This document shows, in pieces, positions 25,482-34,360 of a stretch of DNA of 64,000 nucleotides (the first letter of the stretch is position 1; every line of letters begins with the position of its first letter). The position numbers and the translations under genes were made by a program. The notes under the pieces were generated by a model, which saw only the letters and a list, made by a program, of their open reading frames with translations, did no database searches and was not told the origin of the DNA. The stretch lies in assembly GCA_020073005.1 (NCBI GenBank), contig JAIQFX010000005.1, forward strand, positions 1 through 64,000. Direction: 5' to 3'. Origin of the DNA: Terriglobia bacterium. Its GTDB lineage: Bacteria; Acidobacteriota; Vicinamibacteria; Vicinamibacterales; CAVVIG01.

Positions 25482-26833
25482 CGTTTAGCGTGGATCGCAA
25501 GCGTGTGACCGTCGCGGGAGCGGCGCGAAGCGGCCTGGCCGCCGCCGAGCTGCTCGCGCGCCGCGGCGCGCGCGTGACGCTCTCGGACTTGCGACCCGCG
25601 GTGCCGGAGGCCGAGCCGCTTCGTCGGCTCGGTGTCGAAGTGGAGCTCGGCGGGCACACGCGCGAATCGTTCGAAGCCGCCGATCTGGTGGTGTTGAGCC
25701 CCGGCGTGCCGCCCGAACAACCGATGGTGCAGGCGGCGCGGGCGAAGGGCGTCCCGGTCATCGCGGAGATCGAGCTCGCGTCGCGCTGGCTGCAGGGCCG
25801 CGTGATCGCGATCACCGGCACGAAAGGGAAATCGACGACGACCGCGCTGACCGGACGGATTCTGGCGACCGCGGGATTCAAGGTAACCGTCGGCGGCAAC
25901 ATCGGTGCGCCGCTCAGCGCGCAGGTGTCCGAGTCGACGCCCGACACGCTGCACGTCGTCGAGGCGAGCAGCTTTCAGCTCGAGCAGATCGATACGTTCC
26001 ATCCGTGGATCGCCGTGATGCTGAATTTTTCGCCCGACCATCTCGATCGCCACCCGACCGTCGAGGCGTACGCGGCGGCGAAGGCGCGCATCTTCGAGAA
26101 CCAGGACGCGGGCGACTGGGCCGTGATCAACGCCGACGATCCCGCCGTGCTGGAGCTGGCGCGGCGCGGCCGCGCCGCGACGCGTCTGTTCGCGCGCCGC
26201 AGCGCGATCGCCGACGGCACGGTGATCGACGGCGACTGGATTGTCGAGCGCGCCGGCGCGACGCAGCGCCGGCTCGTGCCGCTGGTCGCCGTGCACCTGC
26301 TCGGTCCGCATCTGGTCGGCGACGTCATGGCCGCGGCGACGGTCGGTGCGATTGCCGGCGCCACGCCGGCGTCGATGACCGCGGCGGTCGATGGATTCGC
26401 CGGACTCGAGCATGCGATGGAGCTCGTCGCCGACATCGGCGGCGTCCGGTTCGTCAACGACTCGAAGGCGACCAACGTCGAGTCGGCGCTCAGATCGATC
26501 GAGAGCTTCGAACGGAATCTCGTGCCGATTCTGGGCGGCAAGTTCAAGGGCGGCGACCTGCGGCTGCTGCGCGAGCCGCTGCGCGCGCGCGCGAAAGCCG
26601 TCGTCGCGATCGGCGAAGCGCGGCCGCTGGTGCGCGAAGCGCTCGCCGGCGCCGTGGACGTGGAGGAAGTCGACGGCCTCGCCGCGGCGGTCGCACGCGC
26701 GTACGCGATCGCCAAGCCGTCAGGCGTCGTGCTGCTGGCGCCCGCGTGCGCGAGCTTCGACATGTTTCGCGACTACGCAGAACGGGGGAGACGCTTCAAA
26801 GAGGAGGTGAGGCGGCTCGCAGCTGAAAGCTGA
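25478..26833 (+). CDS. murD: UDP-MurNAc-L-Ala--D-Glu ligase MurD
   Basis: ATP-dependent ligase adding D-glutamate to UDP-MurNAc-L-Ala. The 451-residue protein opens with the Rossmann-like [15 protein letters not shown], has the P-loop [13 protein letters not shown] at residues 114-126, then [11 protein letters not shown] and the C-terminal [16 protein letters not shown] (pieces of each shown). The last codons (AAES) run into a GCTGAAAGCTGA-type tract. It is the last gene before a 256-base gap that holds an inverted-repeat element; this is the largest break in the dcw cluster. Confidence 0.96.
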   Translation: MTFSVDRKRVTVAGAARSGLAAAELLARRGARVTLSDLRPAVPEAEPLRRLGVEVELGGHTRESFEAADLVVLSPGVPPEQPMVQAARAKGVPVIAEIELASRWLQGRVIAITGTKGKSTTTALTGRILATAGFKVTVGGNIGAPLSAQVSESTPDTLHVVEASSFQLEQIDTFHPWIAVMLNFSPDHLDRHPTVEAYAAAKARIFENQDAGDWAVINADDPAVLELARRGRAATRLFARRSAIADGTVIDGDWIVERAGATQRRLVPLVAVHLLGPHLVGDVMAAATVGAIAGATPASMTAAVDGFAGLEHAMELVADIGGVRFVNDSKATNVESALRSIESFERNLVPILGGKFKGGDLRLLREPLRARAKAVVAIGEARPLVREALAGAVDVEEVDGLAAAVARAYAIAKPSGVVLLAPACASFDMFRDYAERGRRFKEEVRRLAAES

Positions 26834-27089
26834 GAGCTGAAAGCTTGCTGAGCAGTGAACAGTCGTCAGTCGGTCCGTGCGGTAGAGGACTGGCTGCTGG
26901 GAACACAGGCCGCCCCGGCCTGTGAAGCTGGTGCCCCGGCCCACGGCCGACTGATGACTGTTGACCGCTCAGCGCGATCCTAAATCCGGCTGAAGCCGGA
27001 CGCCACGTACTTCCGTGGCGGGGCGTTCAGAGCGTTTCGTTCCGGTTCGGACAGTATTTCGGGCGCAATCGCGCCCGACTGTAGAGGGC
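26834..27089. other. 256-base intergenic gap in dcw cluster, repeat-filled
   Basis: No credible gene. It begins with a GCTGAAAGC periodic tract, contains the 127-bp inverted-repeat element at 26847-26973, then ATCCGGCTGAAGCCGGAC (26983-27000), ACGTACTTCCGTGGCG and GGGCGCAATCGCGCCC (27061-27076), a series of small hairpins. The ftsW ribosome-binding site GAGGG closes the gap. No consensus promoter was found, so ftsW is probably read through from upstream. Confidence 0.6.
26847..26973. mobile_element. 127-bp MITE-like element with 27-bp terminal inverted repeats
   Basis: The left end (26847-26873) and the complement of the right end (26947-26973) match at 24 of 27 positions, beginning GCTGAGC and ending CAGTCGG. 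The interior is a GC-rich 73-base stretch with internal hairpins and no reading frame. No transposase gene is present in the window, and I see no clear target-site duplication. It may also be a degenerate periodic tract paired with its inverse. Confidence 0.55.
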
Positions 27090-28193
27090 ATGGCCAGAAA
27101 ACTGAAGTCCGACAGAGTGCTGTTTCTCGCGACCCTGCTGCTGGTCGGGATCAGCATCGTCATGGTCTACAGCGCGTCGGCCGTCGTCGGCCTGGAGCGC
27201 TTCGGTAAGCCGTCGATGTTCCTGCTCCGCCAGAGCATGTGGGCCCTGCTCGGGATGGCGATGCTGTACGTCGTGATGCAGATCGACTACCGCTACTACC
27301 GCGAGCCGATCTTCATCTGGAGCGGCCTCGCGTGCGTCGTGCTGGCGCTCGTCGCCGTGTTCTTCAGCGCGCCGGTCAACGGCGCGCGGCGCTGGTTCGG
27401 CATCGGCGGTTTCGGCGTGCAGCCGTCGGAGCTCGCCAAGCTGGTCGCGATCTTCTTCATCGCGGCGCTGCTCGAGCGCCGCATGCACCGCATCGACGAC
27501 GCGAAGTACGCGCTGCTGCCGATCGGCTGCCTCGTGCTGGGTCTCGTCGCGCTGATTCTGCCGGAGCCCGACTTCGGCACGTCGATGTCGCTGGTGCTCA
27601 TCGCGGCGGTGATGGTGTTCGCGGCCGGTCTCAACTACCGCTACGTCTTCGGCGTGATCCTCGCGTCGCTGCCCGTGATCTACATCGTCGTGATGGGGTC
27701 CGCGTACCGGCGCCGCCGGACGCTCGCGTTCCTGAATCCATGGGACGACCCGCTCGGCGACGGCTTCCAGATCATCCAGTCGCTCATCGCGGTCGGCACC
27801 GGCGGCGTGTGGGGCCGCGGGCTGATGAACGGCGTGCAGAAGCTCTTCTATCTTCCCGAGCCGCACACCGACTTCATCTACTCGGTCATCTCCGAGGAGC
27901 TCGGCCTGGTCGGCGCGACCGTCGTGCTGCTGTGCTTCTGCGTCGTGACGTGGCGCGGACTGCGCGTCGCGCTGCGCGCGCCGGACACGTTCGGCGCGTT
28001 TCTCGCGCTCGGCCTGACGACGATGGTCGCCGTCCAGGCGCTCGTGAACATCAGCGTCGTGCTCGGACTGATGCCGACGAAAGGGATCCCGCTGCCGTTC
28101 GTGAGCGCGGGCGGCTCGTCCCTCCTGATCAACCTGGTGGGCATGGGGATTTTGTTGAACGTGTCGCAGCACGCGTCTTCGTTCGAGGCATGA
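27090..28193 (+). CDS. ftsW: septal peptidoglycan glycosyltransferase FtsW
   Basis: SEDS-family membrane protein that polymerises septal glycan strands together with FtsI. The 367-residue chain has ten hydrophobic helices and the SEDS signatures GARRWFGIGGFGVQPSELAK, the PEPDFGTSM loop with the catalytic Asp, and PLPFVSAGGSSLL. ATG 27090 is chosen because GAGGG precedes it and the family N-terminus starts here; in-frame residues upstream come from repeat sequence. Confidence 0.95.
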   Translation: MARKLKSDRVLFLATLLLVGISIVMVYSASAVVGLERFGKPSMFLLRQSMWALLGMAMLYVVMQIDYRYYREPIFIWSGLACVVLALVAVFFSAPVNGARRWFGIGGFGVQPSELAKLVAIFFIAALLERRMHRIDDAKYALLPIGCLVLGLVALILPEPDFGTSMSLVLIAAVMVFAAGLNYRYVFGVILASLPVIYIVVMGSAYRRRRTLAFLNPWDDPLGDGFQIIQSLIAVGTGGVWGRGLMNGVQKLFYLPEPHTDFIYSVISEELGLVGATVVLLCFCVVTWRGLRVALRAPDTFGAFLALGLTTMVAVQALVNISVVLGLMPTKGIPLPFVSAGGSSLLINLVGMGILLNVSQHASSFEA

Positions 28194-28196
28194 AGG

Positions 28197-28270
28197 AAGG
28201 GGACGGGTGTCGTTGTCGTGACGAGTGCCTCGCAACACGCCGGCGGGAAGCGGACGGCACCCGTCCCCTT
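28197..28270. repeat. REP-like hairpin, GGGGACGGGTGTC family (copy 2), at murG start
   Basis: Left arm AAGGGGACGGGTGTC at 28197-28211 and right arm GGCACCCGTCCCCTT at 28256-28270 pair with one mismatch across a 44-base loop. The element lies between the ftsW stop and the conserved part of murG and holds the GTG start of the long murG reading. Confidence 0.85.
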
Positions 28271-29369
28271 GCGCGTCGTGATGGCCGGTGGCGGCACGGG
28301 CGGTCACCTGTATCCGGGGATCGCGGTCGCGCGCGCGCTGCTGGCGCGGCGGCCGGACGCGCAGATTTCGTTTGCGGGCACGGCGCGCGGACTCGAAGCG
28401 CGCGTCGTCCCGCGCGAGGGGTTTCCGCTGGATTTGATCAGGAGCGCGGGCGTGAAAGGGAAGTCGCTCGCCGGGCTCGTGCGCGGCGCCGCGCTCATAC
28501 CGATCAGTCTGCTCGACAGCTGGCGGATTGTATCGGCGCGGCGGCCCGACATCGTGATCGGTGTCGGCGGCTACAGCTCCGGTCCGGTCGTGCTGGTCGC
28601 CGCGCTGCGCGGCGTGCAGACGCTGTTGCTCGAACAGAACGCGGTGCCAGGGCTCACGAACCGGTTGCTCGCGCGGGTGGTGAAGGCGGCGGCGGTGACA
28701 TTCGACTCGACGCGGACGTTTTTCGGATCCAAGGCGTTCGTCAGCGGCAACCCGGTCCGGCCGGAGTTTTTCGCGACGGCTGGACCAGAACGGGAGTCGG
28801 AAGGCGATGAGCACGCATCCGTTGCATCCGTCACAGGGGTCCTAGTTTTTGGCGGCTCTCAGGGCGCGCACGCAATCAACGTGGCCATGGTGGAGGCAGC
28901 GTCGCGGCTGGCGGCCGGCGGTTCGCGTCTTCGTCTCGTTCACCAGACGGGAGAGCGAGACCTGGAGATGGTGCGCGCCGCCTACCGGCAAGCGGGGCTT
29001 CAGGCCGACGTCGAGCCGTTCCTCTACGACATGGGACGGCGACTCGGACAAGCGGACGTAGTCGTCTGCCGCGCCGGCGCGACGACGCTGGCCGAGATCG
29101 CCGCGGCGGGCAAGGCGGCGATTCTGATCCCGCTCCCGAGCGCGACCGACGATCACCAGCGCAGGAACGCCGAGGTGCTGGAGTCGGCGGGCGCCGCGGA
29201 ATTGCTGCTGCAGGCGGATCTGACGGGCGCGGTGCTCGCGGAACGCATCGCGGCGCTCGCGGGCGATCCGGAGCGGCGGCAGCGGATGTCGGCGGCGGCG
29301 CGATCGCTCGCGCGTCCCGACGCCGCGAACGTGATCGTCGATCGGGCGCTGCAGTTGGTGGAGAAGTGA
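28218..29369 (+). CDS. murG: lipid II synthase MurG
   Basis: Transfers GlcNAc from UDP-GlcNAc to lipid I on the inner face of the membrane. The 383-residue GT-B protein has the N-terminal loop AGGGTGGHLYPG, GVGGYSSGPVV, EQNAVPGLTN, FGGSQGAHAIN and CRAGATTLAEI. The first 17 residues of this reading are encoded by a REP-like element; TTG 28269 would give MRVVMAGGGTGGH, the normal MurG N-terminus, and is a strong alternative start. Residues about 193-208 (PERESEGDEHASVASV) are an acidic insertion not typical of the family. Confidence 0.95.
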   Translation: MTSASQHAGGKRTAPVPLRVVMAGGGTGGHLYPGIAVARALLARRPDAQISFAGTARGLEARVVPREGFPLDLIRSAGVKGKSLAGLVRGAALIPISLLDSWRIVSARRPDIVIGVGGYSSGPVVLVAALRGVQTLLLEQNAVPGLTNRLLARVVKAAAVTFDSTRTFFGSKAFVSGNPVRPEFFATAGPERESEGDEHASVASVTGVLVFGGSQGAHAINVAMVEAASRLAAGGSRLRLVHQTGERDLEMVRAAYRQAGLQADVEPFLYDMGRRLGQADVVVCRAGATTLAEIAAAGKAAILIPLPSATDDHQRRNAEVLESAGAAELLLQADLTGAVLAERIAALAGDPERRQRMSAAARSLARPDAANVIVDRALQLVEK

Positions 29370-29376
29370 GGCCGCC

Positions 29377-30798
29377 GTGCTAGGCAAGACGCGGCGCATC
29401 CACTTCATCGGGATTGGCGGCATCGGCATGAGCGGGATCGCCGAGCTGCTCGCGAATCTCGAGTACGTGGTGAGCGGTTCGGATGAAAAGCGATCGCCGG
29501 TCACCGATCGGCTCGCGACGCTCGGCATCCGGATCGCGTACGGGCACGACGCGGCACACGTCGGCGACGCGGACGTCGTCGTGACCTCGTCGGCGGTCAG
29601 GGCGACGAACCCTGAGGTGCGCGAGGCGGCGCGGCGGCAGATCCCGGTGATTCCGCGCGCCGAGATGCTCGCGGAGCTGATGCGCCTCAAGTACGCGATC
29701 GCGGTCGCGGGCGCGCACGGCAAGACGACGACGACGTCGATGATCGCGCTGGTGCTCGAACGCGCCGGTCTCGATCCGACGGCGGTGATTGGCGGGCGGC
29801 TGAGCGCTTTCGGCAGCAACGCGCGGCTCGGCCGCGGGCCGCTCATGGTGGCCGAGGCGGATGAAAGCGATCGTTCGTTCCTGAAGTTGTTTCCGACATT
29901 GGCGGTGATGACGAACATCGACCACGAGCACCTCGAGAACTACGGCGGCTTCGACGACCTGCAGCAGGCGTTCGTCGAGTTCGCCAACCACGTGCCGTTC
30001 TACGGCGCGGTGATCGCGTGCGCGGACGATCCGGATCTGGCCGCCGTGCTGCCGCGCATCACGCGCCGCGTGACGACGTACGGGCTGTCGTCGCCCGACG
30101 CCGATCTGACGGCGACCGGCGTCACGCTCGGACCGCGCGAGGTGACGGCGACCGTGCAGCGCCGCGTGCGAAGGGCGGGCGCGCCCGCCGCACTCACGAC
30201 GCTCGGGCCCGTGACGCTGCCGGTGCCCGGCCGGCACAACCTGCAGAACGCGCTCGCGGCGATCGCCGTCGGCCTGGAGCTCGACGTGCCGTTCGAGCGC
30301 CTCGCCGCGGGACTGAAGGATTTCCACGGCGTCGAGCGGCGCTTCGACGTGCGCGGCGAGCCGAACGGCATCCTCGTCGTCGACGACTACGGTCATCACC
30401 CGACGGAGATTGCCGCCGTGCTCGCTACGGCGCGCGCGTTCAACCGGCGCGTCATCGTCGCGTTCCAGCCGCACCGCTTCACGCGCACCGCGTCGCTGAT
30501 GGACGCGTTCGGGCCGGCGCTCGCCGGCGCCGATCACATCGTGCTGACGGACATCTACGCGGCGGGCGAGGATCCGATTCCCGGCGTCACGCTCGACGCG
30601 CTCGCCGCCGCGATTCGCCGGAGCGCGCGGTCGCCGGTGGACGTGGCGCCGTCGCTCGATGACGTCGTGCCGGCGATCGTCCGGATCGCGAAGCCCGGTG
30701 ACCTCGTGATCACGCTCGGCGCGGGATCGATCGGCGGCGTGGCGGATCGATTGGTCGCGGCTCTTGGTGGAGCACGCAAACCGGCGGTGCATCGATGA
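29377..30798 (+). CDS. murC: UDP-MurNAc--L-alanine ligase MurC
   Basis: First of the Mur ligases in pathway order; adds L-Ala to UDP-MurNAc. The 473-residue chain has the Rossmann motif IGIGGIGMSGIAELL (residues 11-25), P-loop GAHGKTTTTS (residues 112-121), EADESDRSFL and the C-terminal DDYGHHPTEI. The start is GTG 29377 with a GAGAAGTGAGG purine tract upstream. Its stop overlaps ftsQ (ATGA). In many bacteria murB and ddl follow; here ftsQ follows directly. Confidence 0.96.
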   Translation: MLGKTRRIHFIGIGGIGMSGIAELLANLEYVVSGSDEKRSPVTDRLATLGIRIAYGHDAAHVGDADVVVTSSAVRATNPEVREAARRQIPVIPRAEMLAELMRLKYAIAVAGAHGKTTTTSMIALVLERAGLDPTAVIGGRLSAFGSNARLGRGPLMVAEADESDRSFLKLFPTLAVMTNIDHEHLENYGGFDDLQQAFVEFANHVPFYGAVIACADDPDLAAVLPRITRRVTTYGLSSPDADLTATGVTLGPREVTATVQRRVRRAGAPAALTTLGPVTLPVPGRHNLQNALAAIAVGLELDVPFERLAAGLKDFHGVERRFDVRGEPNGILVVDDYGHHPTEIAAVLATARAFNRRVIVAFQPHRFTRTASLMDAFGPALAGADHIVLTDIYAAGEDPIPGVTLDALAAAIRRSARSPVDVAPSLDDVVPAIVRIAKPGDLVITLGAGSIGGVADRLVAALGGARKPAVHR

Positions 30799-31634
30799 GC
30801 GCGATCGCCGCGCCGGCCGATCGCCGGTTCCGCCGCCACCACGTCAAGCCGGCGCGCCGGCGGCGGCAGTGGCGCGCGTGGGTCAGGCCCGTGCTGCAGT
30901 ACAGCGCGATCGCCGCGCTGCTGGCGTTCGGCCTGTATCGCGGCGGAGCGGTCGCGGCCCACGCCCACGTGCTGCAGATCGATCGCATCGCCGTGAGCGG
31001 CAACGTCCGCCTGTCGAAGGGCGAAGTCCTCAACATGCTCGGGAGCCTGCGCGGCGAGAGCCTGCTGTTCACCGATCTCGACGCGTGGCGCAAGCGCCTG
31101 CAGGCGTCGCCGTGGGTCCGCGAGGCCGCGCTGCGGCGATCGCTGCCGTCCACGGTGGACGTCGTGATCGTCGAGCGGCAGCCGATGGGCATCGGCCGCA
31201 TCAACGGCGAGATGTACCTCGTCGACGAGCACGGCGTGATCATCGATCAGTACGGCCCGCAGTACGCCGATCTCGATCTGCCGATCGTCGACGGCCTGAC
31301 GATGTCGGACGGCGGATCGCTGACGGATGAAGCGCGGGCGGAGTTCGCGGCGCGGGTGATCGCGTCGCTGCGGCCCAAGCCGCAGATCGCGCGGCGGCTG
31401 TCGCAGATCGACGTCGCGGATCTGCGCAACGCGCTCGTCATTCTCAGCGGCGACGCGGCCGTCGTCCAGCTGGGCGACGACCAGTTTCTGCCGCGGCTGC
31501 AGTCGTACCTCGATCTCGCGCCGACGCTGCGGCAGCGGATCCCGGACATCGACTACGTCGACATGCGGTTCGACGAGCGCGTGTACGTGCGGCCGGCCGG
31601 CAAGCCGGTCAGAGCGATCGAACAGAAGCGATAA
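30795..31634 (+). CDS. ftsQ: cell division protein FtsQ
   Basis: A 279-residue bitopic protein of the divisome: basic cytoplasmic tail (residues 1-30), one membrane helix (about 35-55), a POTRA domain beginning LQIDRIAVSGNVRLSKGEVLN and a beta domain with LRRSLPSTVDVVIVERQPMG. It connects FtsL-FtsB to FtsA and the septal synthase. Position between murC and ftsA supports the call. Confidence 0.95.
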   Translation: MSAIAAPADRRFRRHHVKPARRRRQWRAWVRPVLQYSAIAALLAFGLYRGGAVAAHAHVLQIDRIAVSGNVRLSKGEVLNMLGSLRGESLLFTDLDAWRKRLQASPWVREAALRRSLPSTVDVVIVERQPMGIGRINGEMYLVDEHGVIIDQYGPQYADLDLPIVDGLTMSDGGSLTDEARAEFAARVIASLRPKPQIARRLSQIDVADLRNALVILSGDAAVVQLGDDQFLPRLQSYLDLAPTLRQRIPDIDYVDMRFDERVYVRPAGKPVRAIEQKR

Positions 31635-31656
31635 CCCCGCGGAGGCTGGAGGCGAC

Positions 31657-32895
31657 GTGGCACGCAAAGAGCGATACCTGGTGGGACTCGACGTCGGAAC
31701 GTCGAAGGTGACGGCCGTGGTCGGCGAGATGCTCGACGGCGAGGGGCTCGACATCGTCGGGCTCGGCGTGGCCGAGTCGCGCGGCATCCGCCGCGGCGTG
31801 GTCGTCAACCTCGAAGCGGCCGTCGAGTCCATCAAGAAGGCGATCGAGGAAGCCGAGCTGATGGCCGGCGTCGAAATCGACTCGGTGCACCTCGCGCTCT
31901 CGGGCCCGCACATCAAGGGCTTCAACAGCCGCGGCGTCATCGCGGTGGCGGGGAAGAACCGCGAGATCACGCGCGAGGACGTGCGCCGCGCGATCGACGC
32001 GGCGAAGGCCGTCTCGCTCCCGACCGGCCGCGAGATCCTGCACGTGCTGCCGCAGGATTTCGTCGTCGACGAACAGGACGGCATCGGCGCGCCCGTCGGC
32101 ATGACCGGCGCGCGGCTCGAGGTGAACGTCCACATCGTCACCGGCAGCCAGAGCTCGACGCAGAACATCGTCGCCTGCGTGAACCGCGCGGGCGTGACGG
32201 TGAAGGAAACCGTCGTCGAGCAGCTCGCGGCGAGCGACGCCGTGCTGACCGAGGACGAGAAGGAACTTGGCGTCGCGCTCGTCGACGTCGGCGGCGGGAC
32301 CACCGACATCGCGATCTACGAGCGCGGCAGCCTGTGGCACACGGCCGTGGTGGGCGTCGGCGGCGATCATTTCACCAACGACATCGCCGTCGGCCTGCGC
32401 ACGCCGGTGCCCGAGGCGGAAAAGATCAAACGCAAGTGCGGGTGCGCGCTGTCCGGCATGGTCGACGAAGACGACACGATGGAAGTGGCGAGCGTCGGCG
32501 GACGCAAGCCGCGCGTGATGGCGCGGCGCATCCTGTCGGAGATTCTCCAGCCGCGCGCCGAAGAGATCTTCCATCTGGTCTGGGACGAAATCCGCCGCGC
32601 CGGGCACGAGAAAAGCCTGAACTCCGGCATCGTGCTCACCGGCGGCGGCGCGATTCTCGACGGCATGCCCGAGATCGCGGAGCAGATTTTCGATCTGCCG
32701 ATTCGGCGCGGATGCCCGGTCGGCGTCGGCGGCCTCGCCGACCACGTGAACAGTCCGACCTTCGCGACCGGCGTCGGCCTCGTGCTCTACGGCTATCGCA
32801 ACGCGATGGGTGAGGCGGCGCGGACGCCAGTGGGCGCCGGCGCACTGGTGCGCGCGGCCGGACGGCTGCGCGGGTTGTTCAAAGAGTTCTTCTGA
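31657..32895 (+). CDS. ftsA: cell division protein FtsA
   Basis: Actin-fold ATPase that tethers FtsZ filaments to the membrane. The 412-residue chain has phosphate-1 GLDVGTSKVTAVVGE, the SHS2 (1C) insert around residues 80-160, phosphate-2 LVDVGGGTTDIAIY and the adenosine motif LTGGGAILDG. The C-terminal amphipathic membrane helix is visible as LVRAAGRLRGLFKEFF. The start is GTG 31657 with GGAGG four bases upstream. Confidence 0.96.
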   Translation: MARKERYLVGLDVGTSKVTAVVGEMLDGEGLDIVGLGVAESRGIRRGVVVNLEAAVESIKKAIEEAELMAGVEIDSVHLALSGPHIKGFNSRGVIAVAGKNREITREDVRRAIDAAKAVSLPTGREILHVLPQDFVVDEQDGIGAPVGMTGARLEVNVHIVTGSQSSTQNIVACVNRAGVTVKETVVEQLAASDAVLTEDEKELGVALVDVGGGTTDIAIYERGSLWHTAVVGVGGDHFTNDIAVGLRTPVPEAEKIKRKCGCALSGMVDEDDTMEVASVGGRKPRVMARRILSEILQPRAEEIFHLVWDEIRRAGHEKSLNSGIVLTGGGAILDGMPEIAEQIFDLPIRRGCPVGVGGLADHVNSPTFATGVGLVLYGYRNAMGEAARTPVGAGALVRAAGRLRGLFKEFF

Positions 32896-32932
32896 TCGGC
32901 AGGCCTGAAGGCCTGCGCTACGCCCCGGGGCG
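32896..32932. repeat. GGCCTGAAGGCCTGCGCTACG palindromic repeat between ftsA and ftsZ
   Basis: GGCAGGCCTGAAGGCCTGCG (32899-32918) is palindromic and is followed by CTACGCCCCGGGG. It belongs to the same style of repeat as those in murF and at 48986. It occupies half of the 75-base gap and could stall or process the mRNA between ftsA and ftsZ. Confidence 0.7.
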
Positions 32933-32970
32933 ACGACGCCCGAACGACAACGTTACAGGGAGCACATCGA

Positions 32971-34278
32971 ATGGCTGACCACAAGACGCCGCACGACCCC
33001 AGCAAAGAGGCGAATCGCATGAGACTGCACCTCGAGGAGGAGCGGAGCGCCGGCGCGCGCATCAAGGTGATCGGCGTGGGCGGCGGCGGCGGCAACGCCG
33101 TCAACCGCATGGTCCGCACCGGGCTGGACGGCGTCGAGTTCATCGTCGCCAACACCGACATGCAGGCGCTGCGGACGAACGCCGCGCAGGTCAAGCTGCA
33201 GATCGGCGCCAAGCTGACGAAAGGCCTGGGCGCCGGCGCCGATCCGACGATCGGCCGCCAGGCGGCGCTCGAGGACACCGAGGAGATCATCCAGTCGCTC
33301 GACGGCGCCGACATGATCTTCGTCACCACCGGCCTGGGCGGCGGGACCGGCACGGGCGCCGCGCCCGTCATCGCCAGCCTCGCGAGCGAGCTGGGCGCGC
33401 TCACGGTGGCCGTCGTCACCAAGCCGTTCAAGTTCGAGGGGAGGAAACGGCAGATGCAGGCGGAGCGCGGGCTCGAGATGCTCCGCGACTGCGTCGACAC
33501 GATCATCACGATTCCCAACGAGCGGCTGCTGACGATCATCGACCGGACGACGCCGCTGACCGACGCCTTCGCGACCGCAGACGATGTGCTGCGGCAGGCG
33601 ATTCAGGGCATCTGCGATCTGATTCTCGTGCCGGGGCTGATCAATCTCGACTTCGCCGACGTGAAGACGATCATGTCCGGCATGGGCCTCGCGATGATGG
33701 GGACGGGCATCGCCGAGGGCACGGACCGCGCGATGGAAGCCGCGCGCCGGGCGATCTCGAGCCCGCTGCTCGAAGGCGCGTCGGTGAACGGCGCTCGCGG
33801 CGTGATCATCAACGTGACCGGCGGGCCCGACCTCTCGCTCGTCGAAGTCAGCGAAGCTTCGTGCATCGTGCAGGAGGCGGCCGACGAGGACGCCAACATC
33901 ATCTTCGGCGCCGTCGTCGATCCGCAGCTGAAGGGCAAGGTCAAGATCACCGTCATCGCGACCGGATTCGGACCGCAGGCTGCCGCGCGGCCAACGGCGT
34001 CGGCGGCGGCGACGCCCGTGGACATGACGCAGTACGACTCGGCGCGTCGCGCCGACAACGCGCCCGTGAACCCGGCGTCGATTCCCGTGTCGCGCCTGTC
34101 GTTGTCCATGGCGCGGCGTCCGCTGCTCGATCTGCCGATCGCCGCGGCCGCCGGCACGCCGGCCGAACCGGGCGCGGCGCCGGCCGCGCACCACGGGCTC
34201 GACGACATGCGGAAGCTCGACGAGGATCTCAACATCGCGTTCGACGTCCCGGCGTTCCTGCGCCGCCAGGAGGGCTGA
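32971..34278 (+). CDS. ftsZ: cell division GTPase FtsZ
   Basis: Tubulin homologue that forms the Z-ring. The 435-residue protein has [14 protein letters not shown], the tubulin signature [13 protein letters not shown] (given here as GGGTGTG), T7 loop [11 protein letters not shown], and a flexible linker ending in the conserved C-terminal peptide DVPAFLRRQ that binds FtsA. ATG 32971 follows an AGGGAG site. It is the last gene of the dcw cluster. Confidence 0.97.
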   Translation: MADHKTPHDPSKEANRMRLHLEEERSAGARIKVIGVGGGGGNAVNRMVRTGLDGVEFIVANTDMQALRTNAAQVKLQIGAKLTKGLGAGADPTIGRQAALEDTEEIIQSLDGADMIFVTTGLGGGTGTGAAPVIASLASELGALTVAVVTKPFKFEGRKRQMQAERGLEMLRDCVDTIITIPNERLLTIIDRTTPLTDAFATADDVLRQAIQGICDLILVPGLINLDFADVKTIMSGMGLAMMGTGIAEGTDRAMEAARRAISSPLLEGASVNGARGVIINVTGGPDLSLVEVSEASCIVQEAADEDANIIFGAVVDPQLKGKVKITVIATGFGPQAAARPTASAAATPVDMTQYDSARRADNAPVNPASIPVSRLSLSMARRPLLDLPIAAAAGTPAEPGAAPAAHHGLDDMRKLDEDLNIAFDVPAFLRRQEG

Positions 34279-34360
34279 GGGCGGCGTCAGCATTCTCGGT
34301 GGTAGAGTAAGTAGATCCACGGCACTCGAGAACGCCGACGTGTGAGCGTCAGCGCCCGAC

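Noticed and set aside
26834-27089. Promoter for ftsW inside the murD-ftsW gap
   Set aside because: No -35/-10 pair with correct spacing could be found; the sequence is repeats and small hairpins.
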